NCBI GenBank assembly: GCA_028554755.1
Contig: JAPTOF010000021.1
Location: 385,501 to 449,500 of the forward strand
DNA length: 64,000 nt
Direction of reading: 5' to 3'
Source of the DNA: Cordia subcordata
Lineage: Eukaryota; Streptophyta; Magnoliopsida; Boraginales; Cordiaceae
This document shows, one piece after another, positions 1 through 11,948 of the stretch. Positions within the stretch are counted from its first letter, which is position 1. Each line of letters starts with the position of its first letter. A model generated the notes under the pieces. It worked only from the letters and a program-made list of their open reading frames with translations, was not told the origin of the DNA and did no database searches. Position numbers and translations under genes: made by a program.

Positions 1-9
1 ATTTAGGCT

Positions 10-1523
10 CTATTTCAATGATGTCCACCATTTTTCATCGTGTTCCACACCCTCTTTTTTGATTTCTTTCTCTGTTCCAAGTGATGTCAACTTTGCGTAC
101 CCACGCCTAGTCTTATAGTAGCTATCTAGTAACACTTTTTCACTTTTCAAAGTGATTTTACATGCATTCTCCTTTGGATTAGTGACCATTTGGGAAGGTA
201 ATTTACCATAGGACTCTAACCTACCCACAGATATCACCAATTGGCTCATTTGGTTCACCAAATTCTTTATGCTTACCCTCTTTTCCTGTTGAAAGTGTTA
301 AATATTAAGAGCAAGAGATTAAAAAATAGCCTCAATAGAAGTACCTGATTTTGAATGTGTAGGTTGTCGTGGTACGGCTGGTTGTGGCTGAAAGTATTAT
401 GAATTTGGGGAATTAAAATTTTGTGGCCTTGCTCCATAGCTCAAGTTTGGGTAATCCCTCCAGCTTGGGTTAATATATTCAAAAAAGGATCATATTTTTG
501 CTGTGATGGATCGGAAAACCCTCCAATAGCATTAATATATTGTGGATCCTTTTCTTGGAGCGTGGGACACATATCAATTGGATGTCTCACCACGGCACAA
601 ATTTTGCAAACTTTTTGAATTAGAAGACTACTACCTGCAATTAAACTTTGAACGAGAGAAGTTGAGTTAACTTGGAATCAGGAGAAGAAACACTTACCTC
701 ATTAACTCTTCTTGAAGGCTCGTATTTATTCCCAAATTGTTATGATTTTACTGCCATAATGGAAATCAAATCTCTAGCCTCTCAAAGTGTTTTATTCATG
801 ATTACTCCTCTGCTACCCGTATCTATCATCCTTCTCTCAATTGGAAGCAAGCTTTCATAAAAGTATTGGATGAGAAATTGTTCAAAAATTCTGTATAGGG
901 AGCAATTTACACAAAGCCTCCTCAATCTCTCTCAATAATCGTAAAGAGATTCAGCATCTCTTTGCTTGATGGCATAAATTTCTCTCCTAATTACTACAAC
1001 TCTAGAGGTTGGAAAGAATTTATCAAGGAAAGCTCTTGCCATCATTCCCCAAGTAGTAATGGTACCGAATGGAAGGTAGAACAACCACTCTTTCTTCCCA
1101 TTTGCCAAAAAAAAAAAGAGAAGGCTCAATTTGGTCCTTTATTACACCATTGGGTTTCACAGTTGAACAAACTATATGGAACTCCTTGAGATATTTATGG
1201 GGATATTCACTCTTCAACCCATGGAAAGTAGGCAAAAGACAAATTAATCCAGACTTTAACTCAAAATTGACATTAAGTTCCAGATAAGTGATACAAAGAG
1301 GAAGTTGATTTAAAGGGACAGTGACTAATTCATGCAAATTTCTAGTGCTTCCGGCCATCTTCTCTTCTTTTTCGGACTCATCGGATGATTTGGACAAAGC
1401 TTGTGATGTTTCGGCTTCTTTCTCAAGTTGTTTCTGCAACTTTGCTTCTTTCTTCAAGCTCTTTATGGTCTTTTCAATCTTAGGATCAAAATGCAACTCA
1501 CTTGTATAATTTGACCTGATCAT
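10..1523 (-). pseudogene. gag polyprotein remnant of Athila-like gypsy element
   Basis: Gag would form the virus-like particle of the retrotransposon. Three minus-strand pieces align in order to one gag. 1023-1523 holds a Lys/Glu-rich N-terminus, then LHELVTVPLNQLPLCI and LLPTFHGLKSEYPHKYL. 932-1129 is in a shifted frame and holds WLFYLPFGTITTW and FLDKFFPTSR, the usual continuation of this gag. 10-261 holds the C-terminal part with QLVISVGRLE and KLPSQMVTNPKENA. The frame change near 1100 coincides with an A-run (1107-1119) and there are further stops between the pieces, so the gene is dead. The family assignment rests on these recognisable strings. Confidence 0.8.
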
Positions 1524-1554
1524 AAAAAAAAGAAAAAAGTTTTATCACCAATCC

Positions 1555-1573
1555 CAGGCAACGACGCCAAAAT
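1555..1573 (-). other. Primer-binding site of the gypsy element
   Basis: Read on the minus strand, the LTR terminus CCTATCA is followed after AATTT by TGGCGTCGTTGCCTGGGA. This is one or two bases from the TGGCGCCGTTGCCGGGGA found at this place in many plant Athila/Tat-type elements, where a host tRNA primes minus-strand synthesis. Confidence 0.65.
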
Positions 1574-1574
1574 T

Positions 1575-2997
1575 TGATAGGCACTGAAACTCCCAAAAAT
1601 AAATTTCAATTTCTTACCTCGCAAATTTAATTTGAGTATGTGGTGAGAAAAGGGTCGAGTTTACAAGGATTGGGAAATTTAGGATATGCTAATTATGCCA
1701 AGTAGATTAATCAAATAAACCACAATCGAAAAGGGGCGTTTTTAACGCAAAAAATCAAATTAACAAAAACTATCTAGCACATTGGACCATTAAGCGTGGA
1801 CATGTAACTGGGCAAGAATAGAAAAGCATAAATAACAATAAAAGTAAAGCTATGAATGCAACTTAGACTTAAATAAATGCTGGAAAATTAATATTAAACA
1901 AGAGAACAAAAGGAATTAAGCCTAGCCTCGGGTTTAATCTCAGTTTTGGTTAACAAATCTGATCTCAGATTCAACGATAACTCCCACCTATTTTGATAAA
2001 TTAGTTATGGTTGTCGGCACAGCCTAACAACCTCATCTTTCCTTACAGTATTGATAATGGTTATAACCCTCTATGATTTTTTCTTGCTATAACCTTACCT
2101 ATTAGACTATCTAACTCCCGGAGTTCCCCGCAGGGTCTATCTAATGGCAGCACTAGGTTCTAGAAAGACCTAATTCTAAAAGTCGATTCTCTAGCGACAA
2201 TCGCTCAGTTAGATTCTGTGCTTATACAGGAGATCTGGTTGCCACTATTCTTAGATTAATTGAATTAATCTATTTGATTACCTATCATCAAGCAATTAAA
2301 TAATCGCTGACAAATTAAACAATCACAAGACAATATTAATTTTTAAAATAGTAAACACATAAATACCAAAATAAAAGTGAAAGGATAGAATCAATTATAT
2401 CTCACGGAATTTTGTAGAACTAAAATCTAAATTAACCCTTAGCTAGAAAAGCAAATTAGAACTCTATCTTCATGAAAGTAGCACCTCAAAAGATGAAAAT
2501 ATCCTGCAAAAAAAATTATGAATAAAGTCTAGATCTCCCTATAAAATGTATATAGGAAAATATATAGAATAAATTCCTAACTAGAGTCTTTATTAGATAA
2601 GGAAACTCTTTAAAGCTAAGAAAAAGAAAAAGGTAAAAATCCTTAATTAAGAATTCTTAATGAAATAAAAATCTTTTAGAATTAATCTCCTTCCTTTCCA
2701 AAAATATGGCAAGTTTTCAATACAAATTCTTTCCATAAGTATTGCAAAAATATCTCCTTTCTTGCTTAAAGCTTGGTCAATTCTGCGTAGAAATTATATG
2801 GTATTTTTTAAAGTGACAGAATCAATTTTATTAGCTGCAAACACGTCCAAAAGTCTTTTGAATCCATATATAATACATCCAACTCTTTTTTCCAAGCATA
2901 AACATGCAAAAATGCATCAAAAAACCCATTAAGGAGCATCAAATTTGAGAATTAAGCATAATTAACTATGAATTAAAGGATCATTTAGGACTTATCA
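1575..2997 (-). repeat. LTR (5' LTR) of Athila-like gypsy element
   Basis: The segment starts TGATAGG and ends CTTATCA, so it has the short TG...CA ends of an LTR, and is about 1.42 kb long. The primer site adjoins its left edge. The sequence from about 1,620 on is clearly related to 30233-31533; for example both carry TATGCTAATTA followed by the same GCCAAGTAGATTAATC string. Confidence 0.8.
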
Positions 2998-4306
2998 ATC
3001 ATACACATCAATAGATTTAGTATGGAATAATATACAAGTGAATAAAAAAATATTAGTTTGATGAGCAAATAAAAAATTGGACAAATAGATATTACTTTTA
3101 ACATAAATAATATAAATTATTATCCAATTATTAATGAAATTAAGATTTTTCAAGATTGACTAATATAATAAATTACCTATATAAATTTAGGACCTTATTA
3201 AATGGCAAAAAAATGTTAGCAAAAATGGCCAAAATGTATTCATAATAGAAAGACTTTTTTACTTATTAAAAGTTGCTGTCACCAAATTCTCTCTTTCATT
3301 ATAAAAAATATTTTCTAATTATTGTAATTAATAACGATTATAATGTAAACCTACTATTTAGAAAACGCATTTTAAGAAAAAGTAGCATAGTTGATACTTT
3401 TTCAAAATTCTGTTTTTGGGTCTCTCAAAACTCAATTTTGTTCATAACCAATCACCTTATTCACCGACTTTTTTGTCAAACATTTTTTTTGTTTAGCGAT
3501 AAAATGCAATGCCAAACAGGCTTTTAATCCCTCTGTCTCTTTCCCTTTATTTCTCTCCCACTTGAAACACTTAAAATATCATTATCACACCACATATTCT
3601 CTCTTCATTTTGTCAATTGTATTTGCCATTTTATTTAATTTTTTGTTTAAAAAATCATTTTCCTTTTATTTTTTTTAAACTTTGGCTCTATAATTCCGTA
3701 TAAAGTTTTCTCCAAACAATTACTTGTAACATAAAATTAATATAAAAAAATCACCCATAATTAATCATGGTTCTCAAGATTTATGTTATAATCCTTTATG
3801 TTACAATATTAAAACCATAAATTAAATTTATAAAATGTTTATATAATTTATTGAAAATAATTTAATAGATAATTGTTATGTTATTATGAGAACACTTTAT
3901 TTTATTTTTCAGACATGATGCTTTCTTTTAAATGATTACTTAGTTAGAAAAATAGAGAAAAATGTTGCGTTAGTATATTAAAAGTGTGAGAGGCAAGTGG
4001 AGTCATATTTTTCAATCATAAAAGATAAAGCTATGCATGGAAAAAAAAGAAATTGACTAAAAATATTTTTTTTTTTGGTCGAGAAATATAATAGAGAAAA
4101 AAAGTAAAAACATAATAATAGTGTAGAAGGAAAGAAAAAAGCTAAAACATAAAGATAGAATAAAAAATAAAAGGATAGGATGAAAGAAAAAAGCTAAAAT
4201 AAGACATTAAAGCTAAGATGGGAGAAAAACTAAAACACTAAATACTAATTTGAAATGTTAAAATTGTAACCCCTTGATAAAAACAACTCATAATACTAGA
4301 AGCTAA
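2998..4306. other. AT-rich intergenic sequence
   Basis: I see no coding sequence, RNA gene or intact transposon here. An open frame at 3273-3527 is low-complexity AT-rich sequence without recognisable motifs. The string GCAATGCCAAACAGGC near 3508-3523 resembles the inner end of a MITE terminal repeat, but I found no partner. Confidence 0.5.
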
Positions 4307-4315
4307 TATGAGAAA

Positions 4316-4467
4316 GAGTTAGTTCCTCCAGTGGTCCCTAAACTTTGGGCCTTGGGACAAAGTGAACCTTGAACTTTCAATTTGTGTCTTTTAGTCCCTA
4401 AACTTTAAATCATTGGACAAAATAATGACATTTAACAATTTTTGTTAAGAAGTTGACAATAATGGCA
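4316..4467. repeat. Left terminal inverted repeat of the MULE
   Basis: Pairs with the reverse complement of 10015-10164 over about 150 bp with scattered mismatches. Shared blocks include TTCCTCCAGTGGTCCCTAAA, CCTTGGGACAAAGTG and AATTTGTG. TIRs of this length contain the transposase binding sites and the transposon promoter in MULEs. Confidence 0.88.
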
Positions 4468-5105
4468 TGCGTTTCACACGTGGTGCGTCAGTTGTAATAT
4501 CCTAAGGGCATTTTAGACAAATCAAAGCAAACTCCTATATGTAAAGGAAAAGTGTTGAGTATACCTCACATGCTGACACATAGGCATGATAAAATTAGGG
4601 CTTTTGCTCTCAATTAAGGATTTATTCCAAAACTAATTAGGGCTATATTTCAAAACATTAGAGGACTTTTAGGTTGAGAACAGAGTTTTGAAAGCTTGTG
4701 AAATCATTGTTGTGTTATTGCAAAGAGGCAAAATCATTGCAATGGCTCCTAGGCTAGAGGTCAAACCCATTTATTCATATAGTTAGTACTTAAAATCTTA
4801 TATGCTTATTGCAACTTCCAGTCTAGCTAACCAATGGTATGGCTAAAAGAAACTGTGTGTGTATATGTGTAAGCATGTTGCTCTTAACTTGAACTAGCTT
4901 GAATAAACATATATGAGTACTTGTTCAAAATTGGTTAAAACTATTTTACTGTAGCGTGTATGTGTGTTTTAGTTGCTGCAATTTGTGCATTTTCTCTAGC
5001 GAAGTCTATTTCCCTTATTTAGACAAACTATTAGCCAAGTGTGAAAATGATGATTATGTATATTGTGGTTGAATTTGTATGTTTGCCTTTGATCTGCAGG
5101 GTATT

Positions 5106-8100
5106 ATGATAAAGCTTTATTATGGGGCTCATTTTAATACACAGAAACAGTATGCTGGTGGCAAAGTTATGTTCTTGGATAATTGTCACAATGATGAGAT
5201 GGGCATGTGTAATATGTATAAAATGACCAAAAAAATTGGATATAATGATGATAATGATATAACTCTTTCTTATAAAAGGCCTAATTATACTTTAGATAAT
5301 GGTTTGATGGTTTTAACCTACAACAATGATGTATTAGAGATCTCTAAAATTACCAATAAGAAAGTTTGCATTGATGTATATGTGCAATATTGGAATTCTA
5401 ATGAGAGGTTATTGCCATTTGAAAGTCAAGTAGATTCCATAGCTAATGTGGATGAGTTTATAGAAGATATGGGTAATGAGGATAGAGAAAGGATGATCTT
5501 GGCGGGTTTGATGAACAAAGGAGGGAGACTTAGGAAAGAAAAGAAAAAAGAAAGTGACTAATAATAGTTATTATGAGGGTAATAGTAGTGATGGGTTAGA
5601 TTTTATTGACAGTGATTATGATTTGAGTGAGAATGATGGTGATATGTGTGAGGGAAACATCGATGTGAATGTTGATTGTTTGGGAAAGAAAAATGGGTAA
5701 GATAATGATGCTTCTTTGGCAAGATGGATCATTAGATGTCACTTTTGAGGGTGAATTGAATAGCATGGAAAGCTCTTTTGATGATAACAATAATGGGAAC
5801 AAAAAACCCAAATATAAGAAGTTTAGGACTGATGTTGACATCAAAGGCCAAAATGGGAAGTTGGCATATTATTTAGTTCAGCAGAAGACTTGTGGGTAGC
5901 CTTGAGATCATATGCTATAATTCACTACAAAGATTTCAAGTTCAAGAAAAATGATAAATACAAGATTCAAGTTGTTTGTAAAATTGAATCTTGTAAATAG
6001 GTGTTGATGGGAGGTGTCTTAATGATGGGAAAACATTCTAGCTTATTAGCTTGTGCAAAAAACATTACTGTGGAAAAAAAAAATCAAATCATAGGCATTT
6101 GTCATCAAAACAACAATGTAGAATCTATCTGGAGGACATTCGATTGAACTTGTATTGTAAACCCAGTGACTTCATTGCCAAAGTTTACAAGGATTTAAAT
6201 GTGAATGTGTCTAGGAAGCAAGTGTACAGGGCATTGTATTGGCAAAGAAACAAATTAAGGGCCAATAGAAAGAACAGTACAAAGTGCTTTGAAATTATTG
6301 TGAAGAGATCAGGAGATCTAATCCTTGATCTATAGTATGCATTGAAACATTAGTTGATGAAAAAAATGGGAAGGAAAGATTCTTGAGGATGTATGTTTGC
6401 CTTGATGCATTGAGGAGAGGTTTCTTAACAGGTTGTAAACATGTGGTAAGTTTAGATGGATGTCATTTGAAAAGACCCCATCTAGGGATTCTATTGACTG
6501 TTGTTGGTATAGATCTTAATAGTTGCATTTATCTCACAGCTTATTATGTTGCTTAAACAAAAGATAAGAAGTTGGAGCTGGTTCCTTGACTTATTGGCGC
6601 AAGACATTAGGATATGTAATTAAGAGAGGTAGACATTTATCACCGACAAGTAAAAGGTAAACATATTCTATTCTATTCTTATTCTTGTGAGTTGTTATAT
6701 TCTATTCTTAGTTAGTATCCCTTAACATTTTTAACAAGGTTTGTTGCCGGAAATAGCTGAAATTTTATTCGGTGTCAAGCACAAGCATTGTGTTAGACAT
6801 ATGTATAACAACTTCAAGAAGGTTCATAGTGGATTAGCATTGAAGGAAAAACTTTGAAATGTTGCCAAGGCCACATATGTGCAGAAATTTGAATCCATTA
6901 TGGGTGAGCTCAAAAAAATATGATGAAAAGGCATTTAAGTGGTTGGCAAATCAACCTGCCAAGTTTTGGTCATGAGCACACTTTAGAGCTTCAAGAAATT
7001 GTGACATCCTTTTAAACAATCTTTGTAAGAGCTTTAATGCAGCAATCCTTGATACAAAGGACAAGTCTATCCTTGTCATGTTGGAAAAGATAAGAGTATA
7101 CTTGATGGTAAGGATGCTAGCCAAAAGGGAATGGATGCAAAGATATAAAAGAAGTATATATCCCAAAATATGGAAGATGCTAAACCAAATCAAAGAAGGA
7201 AGTGCACCTTAGAATATAGTCTTCTGTGAGGACATGAAATTTTAGGTTAGATGCATCACCAATGAAAATTTGTGGTTGATTTGGAGAAGAAAAGTTGTAT
7301 ATGCAAAAAGTAGGAGTTATCAGGCATTCCATGTGTACATGCTATCAATGTCATTAGCTACTTGGGGTATGATCCTGAAGAGTTTATTGATGATTGTTAT
7401 GGGAAAAGAATTACTTGAAAGCTTATGAGCTTGTTATTCAATCCATAAATGGTCCATATTTGTGGCCTATTTTAGATTAAGGCTGTTAGATTTCTTGGTA
7501 AGCCAAAAAATCTAAAAGAAGAGAGTTTGATAAGGTTGAGCAACAAAAATGTTCAAAGAAGAGTAAGAAGGCCATAATTGAGAAGAAGGATAGAAAAAAG
7601 ACCAAGATGAGGTGCACAAAGGGTAGAAAAGGAACCAAGATGAGGTGCACAAAATTCAAGGAAAAAGGCCACAACAAAAGAAGGTTGTCATGAGATTCAA
7701 GGTACAAATGACATCCATAATGCTTACTTGTTTTGGTTTACACTGCTAACTATTATTTCTAACTTATTTGTGTGAGTGAATTATCATGGCTTATTAGGTT
7801 CGAATACTATCAACAATGAAGATGCTTCAAGTCATGTTGATACAAGTCAAGTTGATGCAAGTTAAGCACAAAATGAAGATGGTTTAAGTCACAGTTCAAG
7901 TCAAGTTGATGTTTCTGCTAATAGAAGTGATGTCAATGTTGACGCATTATCAATATGGTAGATGTTACTGCAATAGCTAGTACAGTGAACATGGAAGCAA
8001 AATAAAGCAATGTGGTAGTAAGTGTAGGCTTATGAGGGATGAGCAAATGGATGAAAGCTTGACTCCTATTGATAGTACTACCACCACAATTACATGTCCA

Positions 8101-8510
8101 GCTAATAGAAGGCAAAAACTTCTAGTTAGGAGAAGCAGGTGCAGAGCTTGTCTTAAGAAGGGCTATGATGTTTGTATGTGTACCACTCTTCGAGGCCATT
8201 ATATGCGCGCAATGACAGCCAATGATTTATCTATTCCTACCAAATTGGCCAAAACTCCTAAGTCCAAGGAGATGTGTACATGTCTAATGTTGTTATGCAT
8301 TGCTAACTTGTTTCACATTACATAACTTCTAACTTGTTATCATGAATATTTAGGTACGACCAATGGAGATGACGACTTCAGGCATGCATATTGCTTCAAG
8401 CACATTGACGGTAGCAAGTGATATAGAGAGTGGTGAAAATAGTGGTACAAATAGTACTACTCTAAAGAGATCTAAGAGTGGCATTTCTAGGAAGGCAAAA
8501 TAGACTATGT
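5106..8510 (+). pseudogene. MuDR/MULE transposase pseudogene
   Basis: The transposase would cut and join MULE ends in the nucleus. The first exon seems to start after a splice acceptor (CTGCAG at 5100) at ATG 5106 and encodes a PB1-like N-terminal region (KLYYGAHFNTQKQYAGGKV). At 6051-6335 comes the MuDR DNA-binding region. At about 6420-6550 lies the core, with GFLTGCKHVVSLDGCHLKRP and GIDLNSCIYLTAY, a DDE-type MULE transposase signature. At about 7310-7350 a SWIM zinc-finger piece reads ELSGIPCVHAIN. Near 7630-7690 a zinc-knuckle-like string MRCTKFKEKGHNKR has Phe in place of the second Cys. Reading requires many frameshifts and passes several stops, so no full protein can be made. An exon-like C-terminal tail runs to about 8500. 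Confidence 0.85.
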
Positions 8511-9708
8511 AATTGCTATGTGGATTTAGATAATATTTATAATGGTTAATATTCTATGTGTGATTGTAAACTTTAATTGTGCTTGTATTGAACTTAAATT
8601 GTGTTTGTCTTTGTATTGGACTTAAATTGTGTATACTTAATGGGGTTTGACTTTAAGAGTGTTTGTAATTTGATAACTCCTAAGGTTGGCTAAGGATTTG
8701 AGATGTTTGTGAAATGGAATTGCCTTTATTTGGATGTTTCATGTATGCAATGCCTGGATAGGTTCTTTGTTGGGTATACTTCATTTCAATATGTTCTTTT
8801 AGTTCCATGGCATGGCAATTATCAAAGCTTCATAGTGAAATACTACGCGTTCAAGTATAAGCCAACATTTCATTGAATTCTGTACCAAAACAGAAACCAT
8901 AAGCCAATCGTTTTTTTTCACCATTCAACATCATAACCTAACCATTTTTTTCCATCAAACTAGTAACCAAAAAGTTCAACAGAGAAAAGAACATTTGTTC
9001 AAACAAATCTGTCTTGTCTATTCCTCAACTCTATCAAACTCAAACCAAAATTGCAATAAAAATAACAAGTCTTTCATCTTAAATCCAGTGGGTCATTCAT
9101 TCCAAAATAAGGTTACATTTTTTTGGTACCTTACAAAATGGTCAAACACAAATTTATATCTTACATCTTACAAAAAAAGCAAAAACAAAGTTAGAATTAC
9201 AATGTCTTCATCGAAATGACCTACCATAATTACAAATTAACCTAACTTATACATACACCTAGCGAATACATAGCTAAACATTAACACCCTTCACATTTTT
9301 GCTACCAAAATCATCTTTACAAAAGCAAACATCAAAATCCCAAATGCCATCACCATGACAACCTTCATGTATCTCCTACATTTTGCAAGTTCTAGCTCTT
9401 TTCGGTTGATGACAACGACCCTAGTATGATGCACTTGCTACAATCACACAATGGAGGATCAACCCAAAGGAAAAAAACTACATACATCAGCCTCGCCATA
9501 CTTCTAGCACCCCATGAAATGCCGTCCTGGGTTGGAATTTATCCACAAGGTCTTCAAAGTGCTTGGCTTCCTGCAAAAGCAAAGAGAATCCATGTCAAAT
9601 GAAGCTGAATTTTGTTAGGGATTTTGGAAAAAGAAGTTAGGGATTTTGGGTAGGAATTCAGGGTATTGAGGGTTTATAATGGTCCAAATAAGTCAAACAA
9701 CGGGTCTT

Positions 9709-9939
9709 GGGCCAGTTTGGATTGGCTTTTTTCAAAAGCGCTTTTTTTAACAACTTTTGAAAAACAGCTTTTTTTGAGAAGCTGAAATTTCTGGCTTCTA
9801 AAAAAAAGTTGTGTTTGAACTTTTTTCCAAAGTTTCAGCTTTTTTGGAAACCAAATCAAATAATTATTGCAAATTTAATGTAACTTTTTCAGGGAAAAAA
9901 GTGTTTTTTCTTGAAAAAAAAGCCAATCCAAACAGACCC
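9709..9939. mobile_element. Small MITE-like element inside the MULE
   Basis: The ends are inverted repeats: GGGCCAGTTTGGATTGGC on the left, and GGGTCTGTTTGGATTGGC on the right after reverse complementing. The body is T/A-rich with the arms folding on each other, and there is no coding sequence. Length is 231 bp. I could not find a clean target duplication, so the superfamily stays open. Confidence 0.65.
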
Positions 9940-10014
9940 TAAAGCCGTTGAAATTTTGGGTTGACAAATTTTCCCCTCTGCTTTTAGACAAATTACGAGC
10001 ACATGCCAAACTCG

Positions 10015-10164
10015 TGCCATTACCGTCAACGTCTTAACAGAAATCGTTAATGTTCTTATTTGTCCTATGATTTAAACTTCAAGGACTAAAAAGCACAAAT
10101 TAAAAGTTTAAGGACCACTTTGTCCCAAGGCCTAAAGTTTAGGGACCACTGGAGGAATTCACCC
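10015..10164. repeat. Right terminal inverted repeat of the MULE
   Basis: Reverse complement of the left TIR. It ends in CCACTGGAGGAATTCACCC at 10164, directly followed by the TATGAGAAA duplication at 10165-10173. Confidence 0.88.
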
Positions 10165-10173
10165 TATGAGAAA

Positions 10174-11948
10174 CTATTTTACTGAACAATAAAACAAAAC
10201 AAATAGTGCTTTTCACTATGTCAAAACATTAAAAGATAACTTAAAGGTTATTTTGGGTGCTATTGATTAAATTTAGAATGTCGATAAAAATAGTTTATTA
10301 AAAATTTAATTTTACTAATGCTTCATCGTGATCATCACTACCACTTACATCATAAATATATACTCAATGATACATTTTATCAATTATTGTGTGTACTATA
10401 GTCTTATATAAAGTTATACATCAAGTGTTAGGAGTTCCCACATAAGCATTTTGGAGCGATAATACACCATCACTTATCATTCATTATTTAAGTAGCATTT
10501 GCTTGTCTCTTTCATCTAAAATTGAATTTTGCACATTTTATTGATTTTTCGTTAATTACCAATAGTGTTCAATGTGATTAATTTAGAGATGTATTCATAT
10601 TATTTCTTTACCTACTTATATAGTATCTTGTTATATTAATCAATAGACAATCGATGACGAAGCCAGAACTTTTATTAAAGGAGGTCAGAAAAATTAAATG
10701 TCACAATGTAACATGAAATACATCTCTCTAGTAAATAAGAGAGATTCTCTCGATTTTGAGAGCTTAAAAGTTGCACAGTTAGAGAGCGAACGATAAACAA
10801 AGTTTTTATAGAAGTAAAAGAGTCTAAAGGAGTACAGATGGTTGACTTATTAATTATTATTAAATTACCTATATATTTTATTGTTTGTAAAATTGGTTCA
10901 TGAGTTAACTCATTGATTCTACGAGTATAATGTTGTTGAATTACAACTATATTTTATTTTATCTAACTAAAAATCACATTTTTTCATTTCCTCATTTCTT
11001 ATTTAAGGGGTTATTTATAAATTTAAGGTAAGTCATATACATAAATTAATTTAAAAGATGTTCAAAACTACAATGCTAACGATGATGTATCAAATACAAG
11101 GGGGAGTCGTTTGACCTCTTTAATCCCATGTAGCTTAGTCAATGCAAAGAAAAATTATATTCTAGAAAAATCTTAATGATATTAATTCTTTAATTTCAAA
11201 TTGTTTGAGATGTGGACAACATCTTTTTAAATAAGAGAACAATATTAATTAATATAATGTATTATCATTTTCCATCTAAAAGTCATTAATTTTAAAGGGA
11301 TAAACTATGTCATAGGTCCCTAATGTTACCTTGTTTTTCAAGTAAGTCATTAATATTTTAAAATGTTTAAACTAATCTATAATATTGTACAAAATCTATA
11401 ATCTACCATATATGATTGTCTATAGATCAATATCTATACAATAGTATCAATAAAACTAGATTAAAACTTGTGTGACGTACTAAAGAAATGTGTATCTTTT
11501 TGTTTTTTTACATGGTCAATTTGTATATTCTATGTGATGATATAAAATATAAATACATTTCATAAAATTTAATTTCTAATAAGTTTTTAGTACTATCCAT
11601 TTCTTTACAAGAGATTTATACTGATTGAATAAGGTATTTAAATTGAGATCAAAAGCAAAATTAGATAATGATTAGCCAAAAAGAAAACAATTGACAAATA
11701 ATTTATCTATAGGGGTTTAACTTCTTGTTATAAGAAAAAGAATCAATAGAATTAGTATATGGAACACTAAATGTGAGCATATATATATTTAGATATCTAT
11801 AGATATCGATATAGATTAAAAAAACTTTAATTAGGAAATAATTTTTATTGACAAAAATAGACTAATTCTATTTTTGGGGGAAAAGAAGGCAAGGCATGAT
11901 GACACTTATATAAACTAAAAACGCTAAAACACTACTTTATACTATATA
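10174..11948. other. AT-rich intergenic sequence
   Basis: No coding sequence, RNA gene or intact element is visible, except for the repeat described at 11264-11420. Confidence 0.5.
11264..11420. repeat. Dispersed repeat shared with 49783-49905
   Basis: Shares an ordered series of blocks with 49783-49905, among them AAACTATGTCA, GTCCCTAATGTT and the closing AATCTA.AATAT. In the second locus it lies inside a Helitron, so this may be a remnant of a related element. Confidence 0.6.

Larger units (their letters stand above)
1..2997 (-). mobile_element. Athila/Tat-like Ty3/gypsy LTR retrotransposon, 5' part (runs off the left edge)
   Basis: The element reads right to left: LTR at 1575-2997, primer-binding site next to it, then gag remnants down to base 10. 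Protease, RT and integrase would lie beyond the left edge. The gag resembles the Athila/Tat group (motifs such as FELKSGLI, LLPTFHGL and YPHKYLKEFH). A related LTR remnant occurs at 30233-31533. The coding part is broken by frameshifts and stops, so this copy is not autonomous. The second LTR and the target duplication cannot be seen. Confidence 0.85.
4316..10164 (+). mobile_element. Full-length Mutator-like element (MULE) with long TIRs and 9-bp TSD
   Basis: The two ends form inverted repeats of about 150 bp: GAGTTAGTTCCTCCAGTGG on the left and, reverse-complemented, GGGTGAATTCCTCCAGTGG on the right, continuing as GTCCCTAAACTTT and so on. The element is flanked by a perfect 9-bp duplication TATGAGAAA at 4307-4315 and 10165-10173, the size typical of MULEs. 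The interior carries a decayed MuDR-type transposase (5106-8510) on the plus strand. The 3' part, 8520-10000, is non-coding and holds a small MITE at 9709-9939. The exact TSD suggests a fairly recent insertion, yet the transposase is broken, so movement may have depended on an enzyme supplied in trans. Confidence 0.92.

Noticed and set aside
3273..3527. Open frame of 84 codons in AT-rich sequence
   Set aside because: Phe/Ile/Leu/Lys-rich translation without motif, in low-complexity sequence; expected by chance.
9700..9950. Target duplication for the MITE inside the MULE
   Set aside because: Neither 3-bp nor 8-bp flanks agree, so the superfamily was left open.
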